A model generated the notes under the pieces. It saw nothing but the letters and a program-made list of their open reading frames with translations. It had not been told where the DNA came from and did not search any database. A DNA stretch of 64,000 nucleotides from positions 62,001-126,000 of the forward strand of contig JABSOI010000001.1 of assembly GCA_013216015.1 (NCBI GenBank), given 5' to 3'. Position 1 is the first letter of the stretch; each line of letters starts with the position of its first letter. Positions 51,825-61,454 of this stretch are shown here, in pieces. The stretch comes from Alteromonadaceae bacterium (GTDB lineage: Bacteria; Pseudomonadota; Gammaproteobacteria; Enterobacterales; Alteromonadaceae). Position numbers and translations under genes: made by a program.

Positions 51825-52370
51825 TCATTTTTTAGGGGCTAAGACCATCACCATTTGTCGACCTTCCGCTCTACGAGGGAAGAACTCGACTACAGTCAAT
51901 TCTTCTAAATCTTTTTTAACACGAGTTAAAAGATCAAGACCGAGTTGCTGATGGGCCATTTCACGGCCACGGAAACGTAATGTAACCTTGACCTTGTCAC
52001 CACCTTCTAAAAAGCGCTTCAGGTTGCGTAGTTTGACCTGATAGTCGCCTTCATCTGTACCAGGACGGAATTTGATTTCCTTAACCTGTATTTGTTTTTG
52101 CTTTTTCCGTTGCTCTTTTTGTTCTTTACTTTTTTCGTAAAGAAATTTGCCGTAATCCATTACACGACAAACAGGTGGTTTAGCTGTTGGACTTATTTCG
52201 ACAAGATCTACTCCCGCCTCGTCCGCTAAATCCATTGCTTCCGTTAATGAAACAATTCCGGCTGCTTCGCCATCATAGCCAATTAACCGTACTTCTGTAC
52301 CCGTAATTAACTCATTTAAACGATGTGCTGGCTCTTTCTGCCCGCCTCGTTGACCACCTTTAATAGCCAT
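51825..52370 (-). CDS. infC: translation initiation factor IF-3
   Basis: Binds 30S and checks start codons. The 181 residues show an N-terminal domain ([44 protein letters not shown]) and a C-terminal domain ([33 protein letters not shown]). The ATG used (52370) is only 3 bp from GGAGG; an in-frame ATT two codons later (52364) is 9 bp away and is followed by AAA GGT GGT, as in the E. coli AUU-started infC. The start is thus open: ATG or ATT. Confidence 0.96.
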   Translation of the reverse strand: MAIKGGQRGGQKEPAHRLNELITGTEVRLIGYDGEAAGIVSLTEAMDLADEAGVDLVEISPTAKPPVCRVMDYGKFLYEKSKEQKEQRKKQKQIQVKEIKFRPGTDEGDYQVKLRNLKRFLEGGDKVKVTLRFRGREMAHQQLGLDLLTRVKKDLEELTVVEFFPRRAEGRQMVMVLAPKK

Positions 52371-52378
52371 GTTCCTCC
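52362..52378 (-). promoter_or_regulatory. infC ribosome site with ATG and ATT alternatives
   Basis: On the minus strand GGAGG (52374-52378) is followed by AAC ATG GCT ATT. Spacing favours ATT (9 bp) over ATG (3 bp). AUU initiation of IF-3 gives self-repression in E. coli. Confidence 0.55.
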
Positions 52379-52466
52379 AAAAGAACCTTGTACTAAACTA
52401 ATTATTATTGTTATAGCTTAGATTAAAAAAATAAATAATGCTCGTTTACTTATAAAACTTAGCTGT

Positions 52467-54377
52467 TTAGCTTCTTTGCTTCACTTCGTTATCAAGCTTG
52501 GCAATAAAGTCTTCAACCGACATCTTGCCTAAATCTTCACCACTTCGTGTTCGAATCGCAATTTCACCAGCTTCCATCTCTTTATCACCTACTACTAATA
52601 AATATGGAATACGCTTTAAAGTATGCTCGCGGATTTTAAAGCCTATCTTCTCATTTCTCAAGTCTAGTTTTGCTCTAAATCCATTTTCTTTTAATTTTTT
52701 TGCAATTTTCTGACAATATTCACCTTGTTTATCGGTAATATTCATAATTATTGCTTGAGTTGGCGATAACCAGGTTGGAAATTTGCCCGAGTACTCTTCG
52801 ATCAAAATACCAATAAAACGTTCAAGAGAACCCAAAATGGCTCTATGGATCATTACCGGAGTATATCTTTCGTTATCTTCACCGACATAAGTTGCCCCTA
52901 AACGCTCAGGTAATGCAAAATCTAATTGTACTGTACCACATTGCCAGGCACGACCCAGACAGTCCATTAACGTGAATTCAATTTTAGGACCGTAGAAAGC
53001 CCCTTCACCCGGTAAATACTCAAAATTAATATTACTGTCATTAAGAACTTGCGCTAAACCTTTTTCAGCTTTGTCCCAAATTTCATCACTACCAATGCGA
53101 TTTTCAGGTCGCGTTGATAATTTTACGATAATATCCTCAAAACCAAATGTTTTATATATATCGTAAACCATGTTTATACATTTACTGACTTCACCGTGCA
53201 CTTGATCTTCAGTACAAAAAATATGAGCGTCATCTTGAGTAAATCCACGTACGCGCATTAAACCATGTAAAGAACCTGAAGGTTCGTTTCGATGACAACA
53301 ACCAAATTCAGCAATACGCAAAGGTAAATCACGGTATGATTTCAACCCTTGATTAAATATTTGTACATGCCCTGGGCAGTTCATTGGTTTTATCGCATAT
53401 TCACGTTTTTCTGACGTGGTAGTAAACATACCATCAGCATATTTATCCCAATGACCAGATTTTTCCCAAAGTGATCTATCCATCATCATTGGCGCTTTAA
53501 CTTCGTCGTAATCATACTCATGAAGTTTTTCACGAATAAACTTTTCTAACTCAGTGTAAATAGTCCAACCGTCATTATGCCAAAACACCATTCCTGGCGC
53601 TTCTTCCTGCCAATGGAATAAATCCAGTGTTTTACCAATTTTACGGTGATCACGCTTTTCTGCTTCCGCAAGGCGTTGAATATAAGCTTTAAGTTGCTTT
53701 TTATCAGCCCAGGCGGTGCCATATACGCGTTGCAACATTTTATTGTCTGAATTACCACGCCAGTATGCACCGGCAAGTTTCATCAGTTTAAAATGATGGC
53801 AATGTCTCATGCTAGGTACATGAGGACCACGACACATATCAACGTACTCTTCATGATGATACAAAGCTGGTTTGTCATCACGGTCAATATTTTCATCTAA
53901 AATTTCTATTTTATACGTTTCACCACGTGCTTCAAAAGCATCACGGGCTTCTTGCCACGAAACTGGTTTTTTCACAACCTGATAATTAGTTTTTGCTAAC
54001 TCAAGCATACGCTTTTCAAGCTTAACCAAATCATCTTCTGTAATTGAATGTTCTAAATCAACGTCATAATAAAAGCCATTATCAATAACAGGACCAATAG
54101 CCATTTTGGTATTCGGCCATAACTGCTTAATAGCATGACCTAATAAATGCGCACAAGAGTGACGAATAATTTCGATACCCTCAACATCTTTGCTGGTAAT
54201 AAGTTGCAAGGTTGAGTCTTGCGTTATTAATTCACAAGCATCAACTAAATTGCCATCAATACGACCAGCAATAGTCGCTTTGGCTAAACCTGGACCAATA
54301 TCATTTGCAACATCCATTACAGACACAGCATTGTCAAAAGACCGTAGAGAACCGTCGGGAAGAGTAATTACAGGCAT
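52467..54377 (-). CDS. thrS: threonine--tRNA ligase
   Basis: Class II synthetase, 636 residues from [10 protein letters not shown]. Domains: TGS (about 1-60), the editing domain with [10 protein letters not shown] and CRGPHVP (about 70-225), catalytic core with [30 protein letters not shown], and anticodon-binding domain at the end ([15 protein letters not shown]). An upstream in-frame start at 54404 does not match the family and lacks a ribosome site; AAAGGA precedes the chosen ATG. First gene of thrS-infC-rpmI-rplT. Confidence 0.97.
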   Translation of the reverse strand: MPVITLPDGSLRSFDNAVSVMDVANDIGPGLAKATIAGRIDGNLVDACELITQDSTLQLITSKDVEGIEIIRHSCAHLLGHAIKQLWPNTKMAIGPVIDNGFYYDVDLEHSITEDDLVKLEKRMLELAKTNYQVVKKPVSWQEARDAFEARGETYKIEILDENIDRDDKPALYHHEEYVDMCRGPHVPSMRHCHHFKLMKLAGAYWRGNSDNKMLQRVYGTAWADKKQLKAYIQRLAEAEKRDHRKIGKTLDLFHWQEEAPGMVFWHNDGWTIYTELEKFIREKLHEYDYDEVKAPMMMDRSLWEKSGHWDKYADGMFTTTSEKREYAIKPMNCPGHVQIFNQGLKSYRDLPLRIAEFGCCHRNEPSGSLHGLMRVRGFTQDDAHIFCTEDQVHGEVSKCINMVYDIYKTFGFEDIIVKLSTRPENRIGSDEIWDKAEKGLAQVLNDSNINFEYLPGEGAFYGPKIEFTLMDCLGRAWQCGTVQLDFALPERLGATYVGEDNERYTPVMIHRAILGSLERFIGILIEEYSGKFPTWLSPTQAIIMNITDKQGEYCQKIAKKLKENGFRAKLDLRNEKIGFKIREHTLKRIPYLLVVGDKEMEAGEIAIRTRSGEDLGKMSVEDFIAKLDNEVKQRS

Positions 54378-54661
54378 GAAATTTCCTTTATACAGTGGTG
54401 ACACACACCAAGTGTCACTTGTTTTTGTTATTTTTACTTTTAAATCAACAAGTTAAAATTGCAGATTAAATTAATATTTTTATTTGGTACACTTTTTGGT
54501 ACACAAATTAAGCGGTATGAACACTTAAAATAAGTAGCGTATTCCCAATGAGGTCAGCAATATAGGGGAATTCCTGTTAATTTGCAATAACTGATCTAAT
54601 AATATGGAGTAGCTTTTTTAAAAAGTGTTAATAAATAAAGACAAAAATAATTGAGGCATCA

Positions 54662-55060
54662 GTGCCAGAACTTAAAAACAAATTAATCGAACTTGAACAA
54701 CATTTGTTAAAAGAAGAAATTCAATGTTCAAAAAAAGAGTTAAATCGATTACTTGCTGATGATTTCATGGAAATTCCAAGTACGGGCGTACCTTATTTAA
54801 AAGTTGATGCTTTAAACAGGATACCTTATGAGTTGAATCCAGTGTTTACGCAGCAAGACTATCAGTTGATAATGCTGTCTTCAAACGTAGCACAATTAGT
54901 TTACAAAGCTACAATTAAGCGACCAGATTCAACTATTACAAATTACTCTTTACGTAATTCAATCTGGAAAAATGATGGTGGAAAGTGGCAAATGATTTTT
55001 CATCAAGGAACACCTTGCGAACCGTTTGAGATATCCAGAGCTGACTGTATAAACAAATGA
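54662..55060 (+). CDS. DUF4440 / SnoaL-like protein
   Basis: A 132-residue cytoplasmic protein with a cone-like (NTF2) fold pattern: ELEQHLLKEEIQCSKKELNRLLADDFMEI, and WKNDGGKWQMIFHQGTP near the end, the common ending in DUF4440 proteins. Function unknown. Starts at GTG with GAGG 5 bp before. No operon partner. Confidence 0.75.
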   Translation: MPELKNKLIELEQHLLKEEIQCSKKELNRLLADDFMEIPSTGVPYLKVDALNRIPYELNPVFTQQDYQLIMLSSNVAQLVYKATIKRPDSTITNYSLRNSIWKNDGGKWQMIFHQGTPCEPFEISRADCINK

Positions 55061-55259
55061 CTTGCTTAACTACACCCATGTTAGACTGAAGAGTATCAAT
55101 TTGATTTTATTGGTATTTTTTACACCAACAGTAATTAGGTTCAAGCTGATTTAATTATATTTTATATCAAAGACATCAACTGCCATTGTATCCTTGACTA
55201 TTATTTTTTAATTAGCAAAAATTCAATCTAATTTTAAACGTTCATGGAGAATAAATATA

Positions 55260-55952
55260 ATGAGTGGAAATGATTTAGGGAGTCACATCGAAGCGTCCTT
55301 TTTTGCGCACAGAAAATTAATTGGATTGCTTGGCATTATAGTACCCATAATATTACTGTGTGGCGATATCTTTATTTTCGGTGCAGATCAGATAAGAAGT
55401 TCACTGTCTGCCTATTACCATTCCCAGATGACTAGTGTGTTTAGTGCTATAATCTGTGTCATGGGCGTATTTCTTATTACGTACAAAGGATATGATAAAA
55501 AAGATTACATAGTATCTACACTTGCTGGCGTTGGAGCCATAGGTTTAGGGTTATTTCCTACCGCTATATCATTAACAGATCCACTTCCTATACATAAAGA
55601 TTCAGTTGGTTTTATGGTTAATAATTTAGTCCATTTGTCATTTGTTTTTCTTTTTTTTGCTTCACTTGCTTATATGTCCTATTTCCAATTTACAAAAACC
55701 AACCATAAAAATCAGGTAACAAATGAGAAAACCAAACGCAATATTATCTATAAATTATGTGCTCTTGTAATGGTATCAGTTGGCATGATTTTGCTTTTGA
55801 TCAAAACAAATGATTATTTATCTGCGTTTTTCCTCCAGTATAAACCAGTATTCTTTGGTGAAGTAATCGCCATTTGGGCGTTTGGGGTTTCCTGGGCCAT
55901 TAAAGGACAAGCAATGTTGAAAGACCATCACCCCATAATAAAATCTGGTTAG
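55260..55952 (+). CDS. polytopic membrane protein of unknown function
   Basis: A 230-residue protein with six hydrophobic segments (about 18-40, 60-78, 85-102, 119-138, 162-182, 192-212). SAYYHSQMTSVFSAIICVMG and GLFPTAISLTD look like DUF998-type proteins, but the match is weak by eye. No catalytic motif. The start follows GGAGAA. It is bordered by a MITE-like element downstream. Function unknown. Confidence 0.65.
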   Translation: MSGNDLGSHIEASFFAHRKLIGLLGIIVPIILLCGDIFIFGADQIRSSLSAYYHSQMTSVFSAIICVMGVFLITYKGYDKKDYIVSTLAGVGAIGLGLFPTAISLTDPLPIHKDSVGFMVNNLVHLSFVFLFFASLAYMSYFQFTKTNHKNQVTNEKTKRNIIYKLCALVMVSVGMILLLIKTNDYLSAFFLQYKPVFFGEVIAIWAFGVSWAIKGQAMLKDHHPIIKSG

Positions 55953-56022
55953 ACAAAACTAAATAATCTTTTGTACGTGAAGATTTGAGCACGCTCATTT
56001 AAAAAAAGTAAACTGTAGCAAA

Positions 56023-56288
56023 TATACCCAAGCTACTTGGAAATGCAGGTTCAGAGCTAAGCTAGGACATCAGAGCAAGGCGCAACACGCATATAATGGT
56101 TGTTCCCTTGTAAAGTGTTGCAACGCAGCACTGGTGTTCTAGCTTAGCTCCCTTCGGGCAAGGCGATAAACGGCTATCTCCTGCGTTATTAAATCTCAAA
56201 AGGGAAAAACCATTTATAAAATTTAATGCCTTGAATATAGCCGTTTATCGACTTGCTGAATCCTGCATTTCCAAGTAGTTTGGGTATA
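56023..56288. mobile_element. MITE-like element, family 2
   Basis: A 266-bp element with near-perfect terminal inverted repeats: tatacccaagctacttggaa at the left, and the right end ccaagtagtttgggtata. An inner inverted repeat gataaacggctat/atagccgtttatc suggests a long stem. Located between two accessory genes. Confidence 0.83.
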
Positions 56289-56497
56289 AACTAAATGCCA
56301 TATTATTTGCATTGATTGCTGCTACAGTTACCTCGCTGCCGGAAACATTCCTTTACAAAACAAACTTACCTTAAATTATTGAAATAACAGAAAATACTAA
56401 ACTATTTAAAATATATCATTGAATGCGACAGATTTATTATTGTTTATCTAATATTTTCAGTATTAAATATAATTTAATTAATAATCAAAGGTTTAAT

Positions 56498-57295
56498 ATG
56501 AAAAATATATTAGTTTTACTATTCACTGTTGTTATGTCGTCCTCAGTTTTTGCAGAACAACCTGTACTAGTGGTTGGTGCATCTTTTGCGAACGCAAGCA
56601 CACCTTTTAATGATGAACTTAACGCACCATTAGGTGGCGTTGCAGTAGGCATGGGCAGTTTTCTTTCATTAGGTAATGGTCTGGTCCGCAATCAATCATT
56701 GTCTGGTCATGTCATCAATGAAGCTCAAGCAGGTGCAACCACTTTTGACCGTATGGTTTGTAACCCAACCTGTAACCCGGAAGTTATTTGGCAAGGATAT
56801 GATAAACAGCTGACTAAAGCTTTAGCCCGTGTTACCTTGCGTGATCCGCAAACAGGTGACATAACCAGTATTAATGCCAAATACGTGATAATCACAATGC
56901 CAAATGATTGTTTACATTCAGACGCTTTCGGTATTCCACAAAACGAAACAAGCCCTTGTACTACCACTGAAATTAACACCAGCACTGACAATTTAATCGC
57001 TTTGGGCCAACGTATTCTGGATTTGAGTTTAACACCAATTTTCAATATACCACCAACTTACGAACAAATGGATTTACCTTTATTCCAAAGTCTGTTCGGC
57101 TTGTCGTGGGCTGTTGATAAAGACGGTTATGATGAATTGGTTAATAACCGACTAACAAGAATTGAAGCTGAATTGCCAGATGCAGTCTTGTTAAAAGTAT
57201 GGAAACAATTCGTACACCTTGGTGATGGTATACACCCAGACCAAAAAAGCGTAACACGCGCCGCTAAACATATTGCCCGCTTTATTAAAAATTAA
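56498..57295 (+). CDS. secreted SGNH/GDSL-like hydrolase
   Basis: 265 residues: a signal peptide (about 1-19, ILVLLFTVVMSSSVFA) then an SGNH fold with block I VVGASFANA carrying the nucleophile serine, block III TMPNDC with N (PND in place of GxND), and block V DGIHPDQKS with the catalytic Asp and His. Likely an exported esterase or lipase; substrate unknown. Starts at an ATG with AAAGG 8 bp ahead; a more distant ATG is rejected since it has no site. Confidence 0.75.
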   Translation: MKNILVLLFTVVMSSSVFAEQPVLVVGASFANASTPFNDELNAPLGGVAVGMGSFLSLGNGLVRNQSLSGHVINEAQAGATTFDRMVCNPTCNPEVIWQGYDKQLTKALARVTLRDPQTGDITSINAKYVIITMPNDCLHSDAFGIPQNETSPCTTTEINTSTDNLIALGQRILDLSLTPIFNIPPTYEQMDLPLFQSLFGLSWAVDKDGYDELVNNRLTRIEAELPDAVLLKVWKQFVHLGDGIHPDQKSVTRAAKHIARFIKN

Positions 57296-57375
57296 CAGAT
57301 ATCAGTTTTGATTTATCTGTGTGCCTATTTTTAACTGACCGTTAACTTATAGGCACAACGCATAGGCACATTTTT

Positions 57376-59028
57376 TTACTTATCACCTTCAACCATGGCC
57401 AACGCCATAGCCTCAGCTATTTTTATACCATCTATCCCCGCAGACAATATTCCCCCCGCATAACCTGCACCCTCACCTGCCGGAAACAATCCTTTAGTAT
57501 TAACACTTTGCAAGGTTTCTTTATCACGGCTAATTTGAATAGGTGAAGAAGTACGGGTTTCCACTGCGGTTAAGATGGCATCTTTCATCGAAAAACCTTT
57601 AATTTTCTTTTCAAAGGCTGGAATAGCTTCGCGGATCGCTTCAATGGCATAATCAGGTAACATTTCACTTAAATCACAATAAGTCACACCCGGTTTGTAT
57701 GATGGGGTAACTTCACCGTGTTCACCTGTTTTACGACCAGCAAGAAAATCTCCCACTAACTGCACTGGTGCGTCATAACTGCTGCCGCCTAATTTGAATG
57801 CTTTTTCTTCTAAACGTCTTTGAAATTCAATACCCGCTAATACGCCACCCGGATAATCTTCAGGTGAAATACCAACAACAATCGCACTGTTTGCATTACG
57901 TTCGTGTCGAGAATATTGGCTCATACCGTTTGTAACCAAACGCCCTTCCTCAGAAGCTGCGGCTACTACAGTGCCCCCCGGACACATACAGAAACTATAA
58001 ACAGAACGACCATTTTTACAATGATGAACCAATTTGTAATCTGCTGACCCTAAAATGGGATGTCCTGCATTTTTACCAAAGCGCGCAGCGTCAATCACTG
58101 CTTGTTCATGTTCAATACGGAAGCCAACAGAAAACGGTTTAGCTTTTATAGAAACACCTTTGTTATAAATCATTTCAAAGGTATCACGTGCACTGTGACC
58201 AATAGCGAGTGCAATACAATTAGTTTCTATTTTTTCACCGTTGGCAAGCGTTAGACCTGTCACTTGTCTGATGCCAGAACTTTCGCCATCACCTTCGCTA
58301 TCACCTTCACTATCAGCAAAATGAATATCATCAACGCGTTGTTCAAAACGAACTTCTCCACCAAGTTCATGAATTGTTGCACGCATTTGTTCAACCATAG
58401 TGACTAATTTAAAAGTACCAATATGTGGTTTACTGACATATAAAATTTCTTCCGGTGCTCCTGCTTCAACAAATTCATTTAACACCTTTCGACCGTAATG
58501 TTTTGGATCTTTAACCTGGCTAAATAATTTACCATCAGAAAATGTACCAGCACCACCTTCACCAAATTGTACGTTTGATTCTGTATTTAATATTTTTTTA
58601 CGCCAAAATCCGAAAGTATCTTTTGTACGTTGCCTAACTTCTTTACCGCGTTCCAGAATAATAGGTTTAAAACCCATTTGAGCTAATACAAGTCCAACAA
58701 ATAAACCACACGGTCCCATGCCAATAACAACAGGGCGTTGCTTCACTGTTTCAGGTGCCTGGGCGACAAAATGATAACTGGTATCAGGACTTCTACTTAC
58801 TTGAGGGTCTTTAGAAAATTTATTGATTAACATTTCATTTTCAATTGTTTCTATCTCAAGGGTATAAATCAGCGAGATATTGTTTTTGTTGCGAGCATCG
58901 TAACCACGTTTAAAAACAGTAAAGTTTTGCAACTGATCTTCATTAATTGTCAGTTTATCGAGAATAGCTTGTTTTAATTCTTCAGAATTGTGATTAAGAT
59001 CTAATTTAATATTAGTTAAACGCAACAT
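57376..59028 (-). CDS. FAD-dependent oxidoreductase (COG2509 type)
   Basis: A 550-residue flavoprotein with a first ~80-residue N-terminal domain, then the dinucleotide site VVIGMGPCGLFVGLVLAQMG, the VQFGEGGAGTFSDGKLF motif, and ALAIGHSARDTFEM; ending FPAGEGAGYAGGILSAGIDG. Known in many bacteria as an uncharacterised FAD-dependent dehydrogenase; substrate unknown. At about residue 240, DSEGDSEGDGES is a small repeat inside a loop. Divergent from fdxA. Confidence 0.85.
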   Translation of the reverse strand: MLRLTNIKLDLNHNSEELKQAILDKLTINEDQLQNFTVFKRGYDARNKNNISLIYTLEIETIENEMLINKFSKDPQVSRSPDTSYHFVAQAPETVKQRPVVIGMGPCGLFVGLVLAQMGFKPIILERGKEVRQRTKDTFGFWRKKILNTESNVQFGEGGAGTFSDGKLFSQVKDPKHYGRKVLNEFVEAGAPEEILYVSKPHIGTFKLVTMVEQMRATIHELGGEVRFEQRVDDIHFADSEGDSEGDGESSGIRQVTGLTLANGEKIETNCIALAIGHSARDTFEMIYNKGVSIKAKPFSVGFRIEHEQAVIDAARFGKNAGHPILGSADYKLVHHCKNGRSVYSFCMCPGGTVVAAASEEGRLVTNGMSQYSRHERNANSAIVVGISPEDYPGGVLAGIEFQRRLEEKAFKLGGSSYDAPVQLVGDFLAGRKTGEHGEVTPSYKPGVTYCDLSEMLPDYAIEAIREAIPAFEKKIKGFSMKDAILTAVETRTSSPIQISRDKETLQSVNTKGLFPAGEGAGYAGGILSAGIDGIKIAEAMALAMVEGDK

Positions 59029-59189
59029 ATAATGCTTATCCAAACAGGAAATGATAAAATTTGCCGCAGTTTACCCGATCAGCTGTCACAGATAAATCAA
59101 GATATAGAATTTGTTTGTCTGAACTGTATGACAGCGTTGAAAGTTAATTACCATTAATCCTAATACGATTAGAACATGAAGAGAAGCCT

Positions 59190-59528
59190 ATGACTTTTGT
59201 AGTCACCGACAATTGTATAAAGTGTAAATACACTGATTGTGTTGCAGTTTGTCCAGCCGATGCCTTTTACGAAGGCCCAAATTTTTTAGCTATCAGTCCT
59301 GATGATTGTATTGATTGCGATTTATGTCCGGTTGAATGTCCGGCAGGCGCTATTTTTCAAGAAGATGAAGTGCCGGACGATCAACAAAATTTTATTGAGT
59401 TAAATGCCGAGCTGGCTAAAATATGGCCTAGAATCACACAAGTAAAAGCTCCTCCAGAAGATGCAACTCAATGGGATGGTGTAGAAAATAAATTAGCCTT
59501 ATTAATTGTTGATGACTGCACTCAATAA
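59190..59528 (+). CDS. fdxA: ferredoxin FdxA (7Fe-8S type)
   Basis: A 112-residue ferredoxin with cluster motifs [14 protein letters not shown] and [12 protein letters not shown] and a C-terminal extension, as in Azotobacter FdxA-type seven-iron ferredoxins. Electron carrier; partners unknown here. Well-placed GAAGAGA ribosome site. Confidence 0.93.
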   Translation: MTFVVTDNCIKCKYTDCVAVCPADAFYEGPNFLAISPDDCIDCDLCPVECPAGAIFQEDEVPDDQQNFIELNAELAKIWPRITQVKAPPEDATQWDGVENKLALLIVDDCTQ

Positions 59529-59677
59529 TACTCTTTTAATATTTTCTGCTAATATCTTAAGCTCAATGACTTCCTGCCCACCAACGTTCAGCCAAATAAC
59601 TTCCCATCAATAAATAGGGCAATTGGTTAAAGCTTGACTATACTATGCTTGATACGAAGTAAACTTGGAATATGTTG

Positions 59678-60550
59678 ATGTGGCAGTGTATTGAACAAGC
59701 GGTGGAAGCACAAACTGGCAAACAGTTTTCTATTGTTGATAAACAGCCTATTTCTGGCGGTGATATCAATTTAGCGTATAAAATTAGTGATGGTCGAAAT
59801 GACTATTTTGTTAAGCTTAATGACAAAGAACACGTCAGCCATTTTGAAAGTGAAGCTTATGCGCTGGAACAAATCAAATCATTAAATTTAATCTCCTGTC
59901 CAGAAGTTATCACTACGGGCATAAGTTTAGATAAAAGTTTTTTAGTGCTGAAATACATCCCCTTCACCCCCCCAAATCTAACCGATTGGTATAAACTAGG
60001 CGCTAATCTGGCTTTGATGCACAAAAATTCGCAACATGGCCAATTTGGTTGGCAGCAAGACAATTACATAGGTGATACCTTGCAACCGAATAATTGGAGT
60101 AGTAATTGGCGTACATTTTTCTCTGAACAACGTATTGCCTGGCAACTACAATTATTAAATGAAAAATCTATTCAAATTGGTGATATCGATCATATAACCC
60201 AAATTTGCCACGATAGTTTGTTGAACCACTCAGTCACTCCCTGTTTAGTACATGGCGATTTATGGCAAGGTAACTTAGGTTTTAGCGAATCTACTGCAAT
60301 TATTTTTGATCCTGCTTGTTATTATGCTGATCGGGAAGTTGATATTGCAATGACTGAATTGTTTGGCTGCTTGCCTCAAGAATTTTATCAGGCTTATCAG
60401 GAAACATATCCATTACAACCAGGCTTTGAACAAAGAAAAATCATTTACAACTTTTATCATGTTTTAAATCATGCCAATCTATTTGGTGGGATTTATATAG
60501 ACCAAGCAAGGGCTATGTTATCTAGGATAATTTCGCTACAAATTCATTAA
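59678..60550 (+). CDS. fructosamine kinase family protein (YniA type)
   Basis: A 290-residue kinase-like protein: MWQCIEQAVEAQTG at the start, as in E. coli YniA, FVKLNDKEH with the ATP-binding lysine, LVHGDLWQGNLGF catalytic loop and FDPACYYADREVDIAM. Ketosamine deglycation is the inferred activity. Initiation at 59672 (MLMWQ) is possible, but GGA lies 8 bp before the ATG used. Confidence 0.87.
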   Translation: MWQCIEQAVEAQTGKQFSIVDKQPISGGDINLAYKISDGRNDYFVKLNDKEHVSHFESEAYALEQIKSLNLISCPEVITTGISLDKSFLVLKYIPFTPPNLTDWYKLGANLALMHKNSQHGQFGWQQDNYIGDTLQPNNWSSNWRTFFSEQRIAWQLQLLNEKSIQIGDIDHITQICHDSLLNHSVTPCLVHGDLWQGNLGFSESTAIIFDPACYYADREVDIAMTELFGCLPQEFYQAYQETYPLQPGFEQRKIIYNFYHVLNHANLFGGIYIDQARAMLSRIISLQIH

Positions 60551-60658
60551 TAATAAAAGATAAGTGAAATTAGTTAAAAAAAATATTAGATGTTAAAATA
60601 AGCAGACTACATCCATGACCAAGACAAAGCATTGGTTTAACTTTAACGAGAACGTAAC

Positions 60659-60865
60659 ATGCATAAAGATATCACTGAAAAACGCATTAAATGCCCACAC
60701 TGTGGAAATCACCTTCATGTAACTATAGATAGTTCAGCCGGTGATCAAAATTATTATGATGAATGTCCGTCTTGTTGCAATGATATCCACTTTAACTTAC
60801 ATATAGATGAATATCACCAAAAAATTCATTTAGCGATAGATAGTGATGACGAGCAAGTTTTTTAA
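60659..60865 (+). CDS. CPXCG-motif cysteine-rich small protein
   Basis: A 68-residue protein with CPHCGNH and CPSCC motifs, typical of small CPXCG zinc-binding proteins (Pfam CPXCG). Function unknown; often linked to kinase or tRNA genes in marine gammaproteobacteria. Starts with ATG after GAGAACG. Confidence 0.85.
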   Translation: MHKDITEKRIKCPHCGNHLHVTIDSSAGDQNYYDECPSCCNDIHFNLHIDEYHQKIHLAIDSDDEQVF

Positions 60866-60933
60866 AAAATATTGATTAAATTATTTATCCATTAATTGAG
60901 TCCGCCGTCATTTCGATATTACAGTATTGAATA

Positions 60934-60958
60934 GCTATTGTTCAATCAGGCGCCTTGT
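60934..60958. repeat. solo fragment of family 1 core
   Basis: tattgttcaatcaggcgcc matches the core of the 43908-44113 element in reverse; flanks are missing. An isolated remnant. Confidence 0.6.
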
Positions 60959-61119
60959 TGTTGGCAAAACCCGTCTTTAAATAGTATTCAATGAATTAAA
61001 ACACCCCATATCCCCTGACAAATTTTTTATTATAAAATCCTAGCTTGTGATTGCACTATACTCGTAAATGTATATCATATTTTGCCTGCCTGCTTTTTTA
61101 CTTAAACAAAACATAGTTA

Positions 61120-61433
61120 TACCATTCGCATTAAATATATGATCAATATTCAATGAGGATAAATTGCTAATAGCACAGGTTTTTTGCTCTAGGCAAAACC
61201 TAAGTACCGACATCAACGTGCATGGATGCACTAATGCAGCGAAGGCATGCATGCCTAAGAGCTGCCATGTCGGCACAGGTTTTTAGTTCCAGACAAAACC
61301 TAAGTACCGACATCGACGTGCATGGATGCACTAATGCAGCGAAGGCATGGATGCCTAAGAGCTGCCATGTCGGCAACGCAGCTAGTGGTGATTTAGACCA
61401 TTGAAAATGATCACTTATTTAGTGCGATTGGTA
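61120..61433 (+). mobile_element. MITE-like element, family 1, with duplicated module
   Basis: A 314-bp element with terminal repeats (taccattcgcattaaatat at left, cttatttagtgcgattggta at right), a shortened left flank (lacking the gtgcatgaatgcac segment), two 100-bp modules and the right flank. Its right end lies 21 bp before the norM ATG. Confidence 0.85.
61174..61373. repeat. two tandem 100-bp modules within the family 1 element
   Basis: Bases 61174-61273 and 61274-61373 are direct repeats with about 9 differences, mostly in a hairpin loop (ttttttgctcta versus tttttagttcca), and match the 23001-23200 modules. Confidence 0.9.
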
Positions 61434-61454
61434 TTACCCCGAAAAAGAGACTTA

